From: Hyphomicrobiales bacterium
Lineage (GTDB): Bacteria > Pseudomonadota > Alphaproteobacteria > Rhizobiales > Beijerinckiaceae
Length of the DNA stretch: 8,326 nt
Assembly (NCBI GenBank): GCA_027489835.1
Contig: JAIXZF010000348.1
Span: forward strand, 1-8,326
Direction of reading: 5' to 3'
A program made the position numbers and the translations under genes. Positions 5,170-8,326 of the stretch are shown here, in pieces (the first letter of the stretch is position 1; the number at the start of each line of letters is the position of its first letter). A model generated the notes under the pieces. That model saw only the letters and a program-made list of their open reading frames with translations. It was not told the origin of the DNA and searched no databases.

Positions 5170-5783
5170 CAGAACAACTCCACCGAGGACGAGGTGCGCC
5201 TGACCGAGATCGCGGCCTGATGGCGCGCCTCCTCGCGCGCCACCTCGGCGCTCGCGAGCGGGTCGATGTGCTGCACCAGCGCCCGGCCGGTCCAGGGCTC
5301 GAACAGCACCCGGCGCGGGCTGGTGCCGCCCGTGTCGCGCGAGCGGACCGTAATCTGCTCCTGCGACAGGAAATCGAGGGCGAAGCGCGCGTTGCGGTCG
5401 CCGATCGGCGACTGGTCGAAGGCCGCCGAGATGCGGGCGCCGCCGAACACCTTGGCCTCAAGGTTGCGCCGGTCGCAGCCCGCGCGCATCAGCGCGTTGA
5501 TCAGGACCTCCATCGCGGTGTCGCCGTAGAGCATGGCGTCGCGCGCCGTCTGGGGTCCGCCATCCGCCATCGCCGGCAGCATGAAATGGTTGAGCCCGCC
5601 AAGCCGGCGCTTCTCGTCGCGCAGGCACACCGCGATGCAGGAGCCCAGCACGGTCGACAGCATCTCGTTCTGCGCCCCGGAGATCGCGTGGGCGCCCGGC
5701 GCGACGGGCTGCACCATCGCGTCGAAGCGCGAGTCGAAATAGGCGCGGGACGGGCGCGCGCCGGACAGGGCCGCTTCAGGCAT
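5169..5783 (-). CDS. cheD: Chemoreceptor glutamine deamidase CheD
   Basis: CheD hydrolyses specific glutamine side chains of chemoreceptors to glutamate, creating methylation sites and adjusting receptor activity. In other bacteria it also interacts with the phosphatase CheC, not seen here. The 204-residue protein contains the catalytic Cys49 in LGSCIAVCL and His66 in GGLNHFMLP, with the same 17-residue spacing as in the structurally known Thermotoga enzyme. The third active-site position, a Thr six residues before the Cys in that enzyme, is Ser43 here. KVFGGA (about 111-116) and the IGDRN motif are also typical. The Arg/Ser-rich C-terminus (RRTSSSVELF) is an extension of unknown use. The start overlaps the end of cheR by 8 bases, and GGGA sits six bases upstream of the ATG. 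A start at Met23 is possible and would give a shorter N-terminus. Confidence 0.93.
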   Translation of the reverse strand: MPEAALSGARPSRAYFDSRFDAMVQPVAPGAHAISGAQNEMLSTVLGSCIAVCLRDEKRRLGGLNHFMLPAMADGGPQTARDAMLYGDTAMEVLINALMRAGCDRRNLEAKVFGGARISAAFDQSPIGDRNARFALDFLSQEQITVRSRDTGGTSPRRVLFEPWTGRALVQHIDPLASAEVAREEARHQAAISVRRTSSSVELF

Positions 5784-6639
5784 GGTCGGTCCCGATCCTG
5801 GTGTAGGTGGTGCGTCCCGTCGGCTTCAGCATCGGGTGATGCGGCCCGAGCGACTCGGAGTGGCCGATGAACAGCGTGCCGCCCGGCGTCAGCATGCGGG
5901 CGAGCCGGTCGATCAGCGTGCGCTTCGTCGGCTGGTCGAAGTAGATCATCACGTTCCGGCAGAAGATCGCGTCGAACGGGCCGCGAAATGGCCACTCCTC
6001 CAGCAGGTTGAGCGTGCGGCAGGTCACCAGCCGGCGCAGCTCCTCCCCGACGACCTGATGGCCGGGCCGGCTCGGCGTGGCGCGCAGCAGGGGCGCGAGA
6101 TCGGCCGGCGCGCGGGCAATGGTCTCGTCGGCATATTCGCCGGCCGTCGCCCGCGCCACGATGTCGGTGTCGAGGTCGGTCGCCAGGATGCGCGCGTCAT
6201 GCGATGCGCCCTTCAAGGCCTTGGCCAGCAGGGCTGCGGCCGAGTAGGCCTCCTCCCCCGATGAGCACGCCGCCGACCAGATGCGGATGCGGCGCGCGCC
6301 CGAGCCCATGAGCCGCGGGAGCACATCCGCCGCGAGATGATCGAAATGGTGCCGCTCGCGGAAGAAGGCGGTGTGATTCGTGGTCAGCGCGTTGATGAGT
6401 TCGGGCAGTTCGCGGTCGAGCGCCGGCGACTTCAGCAGCGCGAGATAGTCCTGGATCGAGCCGAGCCCGAGCGCCTTGATCCGGCGCCCGAGCCGGCCGC
6501 GCGCCATGGCCGACTTGTTGTCGCGGATCACGATGCCGGACTTGGCGTGCACGATGCCGGCCACGAAGCGGAGGTCGGCATCGCTCAGGGCGAGGTCCGG
6601 CCCTGCCTGGGCGAAATGGGCGCTGGAAGCCTGGGCCAT
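5776..6639 (-). CDS. cheR: Chemotaxis protein methyltransferase CheR
   Basis: CheR transfers methyl groups from S-adenosylmethionine to receptor glutamates during adaptation. The 287-residue length is standard. The N-terminal helical domain (about 17-85) leads to TTNHTAFFRE (86-95), the SAM site WSAACSSGEEAYS (121-133; classical WSAGCSTGEEPYS), ATDLDTDIV (about 152-160) and FCRNVMIYFD (about 229-238), followed by GGTLFIGHSES. It starts at ATG 6639, three bases after the chemoreceptor stop codon; no strong Shine-Dalgarno is seen, so it likely depends on coupling with the receptor gene. The neighbouring receptor ends in NWSEF, a probable docking site for CheR. The Gly-to-Ala, Thr-to-Ser and Pro-to-Ala changes in the SAM motif are conservative. 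Confidence 0.95.
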   Translation of the reverse strand: MAQASSAHFAQAGPDLALSDADLRFVAGIVHAKSGIVIRDNKSAMARGRLGRRIKALGLGSIQDYLALLKSPALDRELPELINALTTNHTAFFRERHHFDHLAADVLPRLMGSGARRIRIWSAACSSGEEAYSAAALLAKALKGASHDARILATDLDTDIVARATAGEYADETIARAPADLAPLLRATPSRPGHQVVGEELRRLVTCRTLNLLEEWPFRGPFDAIFCRNVMIYFDQPTKRTLIDRLARMLTPGGTLFIGHSESLGPHHPMLKPTGRTTYTRIGTDHA

Positions 6640-6642
6640 GGC

Positions 6643-8326
6643 TCAGAATTCCGACCAGTTGCCGGCGGCGCCGTGGCTCGCGGCCTGTTTGCGCCGGGCC
6701 GGCGGCTTGGCGTTCCAGCCATCGCGCGTGGACGGGGCGGCAGGCTGCGGCGAGCCAGACGCCTTTTCGGCGAAAGCGGCCTTCACCAGCGACTGAAGCA
6801 GCTTCGGCTCGGCCTTGCCACGCGCCGCCGCAGGCGCATGGCCCTGCTGCGCCCCGGCGGCGGAGGCCGGCCCCGCATGGGTCTTGAACGTCGCGACGAG
6901 GTTGCGCAGCGTCGCGATCTGCTGCTCGAGGCCGTCCGCCGCGGCGGCGCTCTGCTCGGCCATGGCGGCGTTCTGCTGGGTCATCTCGTCGAGATGCGCC
7001 ACGGTCTGGCTCATCTCCTCGATGCCGTTGGCCTGCTCGGCCGTCGCGGAGGAGATGTCGGAGACGGTTCCCGCCACCTTGCGCGCCGCGTCGACGATCT
7101 GATGCAGCGCCTCGCCGGCCTGGTGGACGAGCTTCACGCCGTCCGCGACCTGCTCGCCCGAATTGGCGATCAGACCCTTGATGTCCTTCGCCGCCTGCCC
7201 CGAGCGCTGCGCCAGCGTGCGCACCTCGGACGCCACGACCGCGAAGCCCTTGCCGGCCTCCCCGGCGCGTGCAGCCTCGACCGCCGCGTTCAGCGCCAGC
7301 AGATTGGTCTGGAAGGCGATGTCGTCGATCACGCCCACGATCTCGGTGATCTGCTGCGAGGCCTTCTCGATGCGGCCGATCGCATCGACGGCCTCGGTGG
7401 CGATGGCGCCGCCGCGCGCGGCGATGCCGCTGGCGTCCTCGGCCAGTCCCGTCGCCCGGCGGGAGCTCTCCGCCGTCTGCTTGACCGATGCCGCGAGTTC
7501 CTCGGTGGTCGCCGCCGTCTCCTCGAGGCTGGTGGCCTGCTGTTCGGTGCGCTTGGCGAGGTCGGTCGAGCCGGCATTGATCTCGGACGCCGCGTTGGCG
7601 ACCTCCTCCGCCGTCGACTGGATCGTCGTCATGGTCTCCGTCAACCGCTCGAAGGTCTGCTCGACATGGCCCTGCAGCTCCTCGAACGAGCCGATCAGCC
7701 GCTCCTGCATCCGGTAGGTCAAATCCCCCCTGGACAGGTGCTCGATCGCCTGGCGGATCGCGCCGATCGAGGTCTCGACGGCCTCGCTCACTTGGTTGAA
7801 GCCCGCGCCGATCTCGCGGATCGGGCCGACCTTGCCCTCGAGCGGGATGCGCCTGGCGAAATCGCCTTCAGCCGCCGCCTTGACCATGTCGGCGACCTCG
7901 CCGGCGGTCCTCAGCTCGTCCGTCACGTCCCGCCATTCGACGGTCGCGCCGATGTACTGGCCCCTGTCGTCGAGGACCGGCACGGCCCCGAGATCGACGG
8001 TGCGGTCGCCGAAGCTGGTGCGGACCGTGTAGCCGTCGCCATCCTGAACCTGCGTCACCTTGTCGATGCGCAGGAAGCGGCGCATGTCCTCCCGCGAGCA
8101 GCCGATGACCTTGTCCGGCGAGAAATCGGGGCTGTTCTTGCGGATTTCGGCTGCATGCTGCTGGAAATAGGCCAGCGCCGCCCCCGATGCGTAGACGTAG
8201 CGGCTGTCGCTGTCGGCCACGAGCAGGTTCACCTTGGCCTTGTCGAGCGAGCGGCGGATGCGCTTGGCGTCCATGCCCGTCGAATGGACGATCTGCAGCG
8301 CGCGGGAGAGTTCGCCGATCTCGTCC
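6643..8326 (-). CDS. Methyl-accepting chemotaxis protein (HAMP-PAS-HAMP-type), N-terminus missing
   Basis: The frame stays open to the window edge (560 visible residues). The Met at 8274 is internal, because the 17 residues before it read DEIGELSRALQIVHSTG, the end of a HAMP domain. Counting from that Met, a PAS domain follows (about 13-125, with VADSDSRYVYAS near its start and YIGATVEWRDVTDE at its end), then a tandem HAMP-like region (about 125-215, with EGDFARRIP and RGDLTYRM), then the long coiled-coil signalling domain (about 220-500). The hairpin tip, which contacts CheA and CheW, is near 315-357 (IAFQTNLLALNAAVEAARAGE, positions only beyond this). LEETAATTEELAAS marks a methylation region. 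A flexible Ala/Pro linker ends in NWSEF (539-543), a C-terminal pentapeptide comparable to NWETF of enteric receptors. Transmembrane and ligand-binding parts must lie beyond 8326. The ligand is unknown; a cytosolic PAS suggests an energy, redox or internal-metabolite signal. Confidence 0.95.
   Translation of the reverse strand, partial: DEIGELSRALQIVHSTGMDAKRIRRSLDKAKVNLLVADSDSRYVYASGAALAYFQQHAAEIRKNSPDFSPDKVIGCSREDMRRFLRIDKVTQVQDGDGYTVRTSFGDRTVDLGAVPVLDDRGQYIGATVEWRDVTDELRTAGEVADMVKAAAEGDFARRIPLEGKVGPIREIGAGFNQVSEAVETSIGAIRQAIEHLSRGDLTYRMQERLIGSFEELQGHVEQTFERLTETMTTIQSTAEEVANAASEINAGSTDLAKRTEQQATSLEETAATTEELAASVKQTAESSRRATGLAEDASGIAARGGAIATEAVDAIGRIEKASQQITEIVGVIDDIAFQTNLLALNAAVEAARAGEAGKGFAVVASEVRTLAQRSGQAAKDIKGLIANSGEQVADGVKLVHQAGEALHQIVDAARKVAGTVSDISSATAEQANGIEEMSQTVAHLDEMTQQNAAMAEQSAAAADGLEQQIATLRNLVATFKTHAGPASAAGAQQGHAPAAARGKAEPKLLQSLVKAAFAEKASGSPQPAAPSTRDGWNAKPPARRKQAASHGAAGNWSEF

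Noticed and set aside
3707..5461. 584-codon ORF on the - strand, apparently a response regulator with a long N-terminal extension
   Set aside because: Only the last 133 codons (from 4108) are real. The rest is Arg-rich out-of-frame translation of cheB and cheD, so this is not a fusion protein.
4414..5870. Two long + strand ORFs (4414-5220 and 5220-5870) opposite cheB, cheD and cheR
   Set aside because: Arg/Ala/His-rich shadows with no motifs, opposite genes with complete catalytic residues.
7163..7717. 184-codon + strand ORF opposite the chemoreceptor signalling domain, Ser/Ala-rich
   Set aside because: Antisense translation of a repetitive Ala/Glu coiled-coil gene; no start signal or family features.
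8272..8274. Met at 8274 as the true start of a soluble chemoreceptor
   Set aside because: The frame continues upstream to the window edge with a typical HAMP ending (DEIGEL), so the gene is cut by the window rather than starting here.

Overview
The window looks like the chromosome of a high-GC alphaproteobacterium, probably of the Hyphomicrobiales/Rhizobiales type. The reasons are very GC-rich third codon positions, long mirror ORFs on the opposite strand, an XRE regulator of a style common in that order, and a CheR-CheD-CheB-CheY cluster behind a HAMP/PAS chemoreceptor. I cannot name a genus. There is no sign of a phage, insertion sequence, CRISPR array, tRNA or rRNA.

Left part, + strand. 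Positions 1-897 are the 3' part of a MetE-like (cobalamin-independent methionine synthase II family) zinc methyltransferase. A 328-bp gap (898-1225) follows. It holds a weak hairpin, a plausible sigma70-type promoter (TTGACT at 947), a 27-codon ORF extremely rich in Thr codons with Lys codons interspersed (1028-1111), and several competing inverted repeats. It leads into asd (1226-2263), aspartate-semialdehyde dehydrogenase, which lies on the common route to Thr, Lys and Met. The layout resembles a ribosome-mediated attenuator for asd and is the most interesting item here. An HMG-CoA-lyase-family gene (2277-3212) starts 13 bases after asd and is probably co-transcribed. A small XRE-family regulator with a strong Shine-Dalgarno (3263-3703) comes next.

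Right part, - strand. A chemotaxis operon is read from right to left: a chemoreceptor (cut off by the window end, 8326-6643), cheR (6639-5776), cheD (5783-5169), cheB (5169-4105) and a single-domain CheY-type response regulator (4108-3707). Every junction is a short overlap or a 3-base gap, so translation is probably coupled throughout. The receptor ends in NWSEF, a C-terminal pentapeptide of the kind that tethers adaptation enzymes. The cluster therefore encodes a receptor together with its methyltransferase, deamidase, methylesterase/amidase and a phospho-acceptor protein. cheA and cheW are not in the window and may lie upstream, beyond position 8326.

The XRE gene and the cheY-like gene converge with only 3 bases between their stop codons. 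Both stops sit inside one perfect 8-bp inverted repeat (3696-3714) that may act as a shared transcript end.
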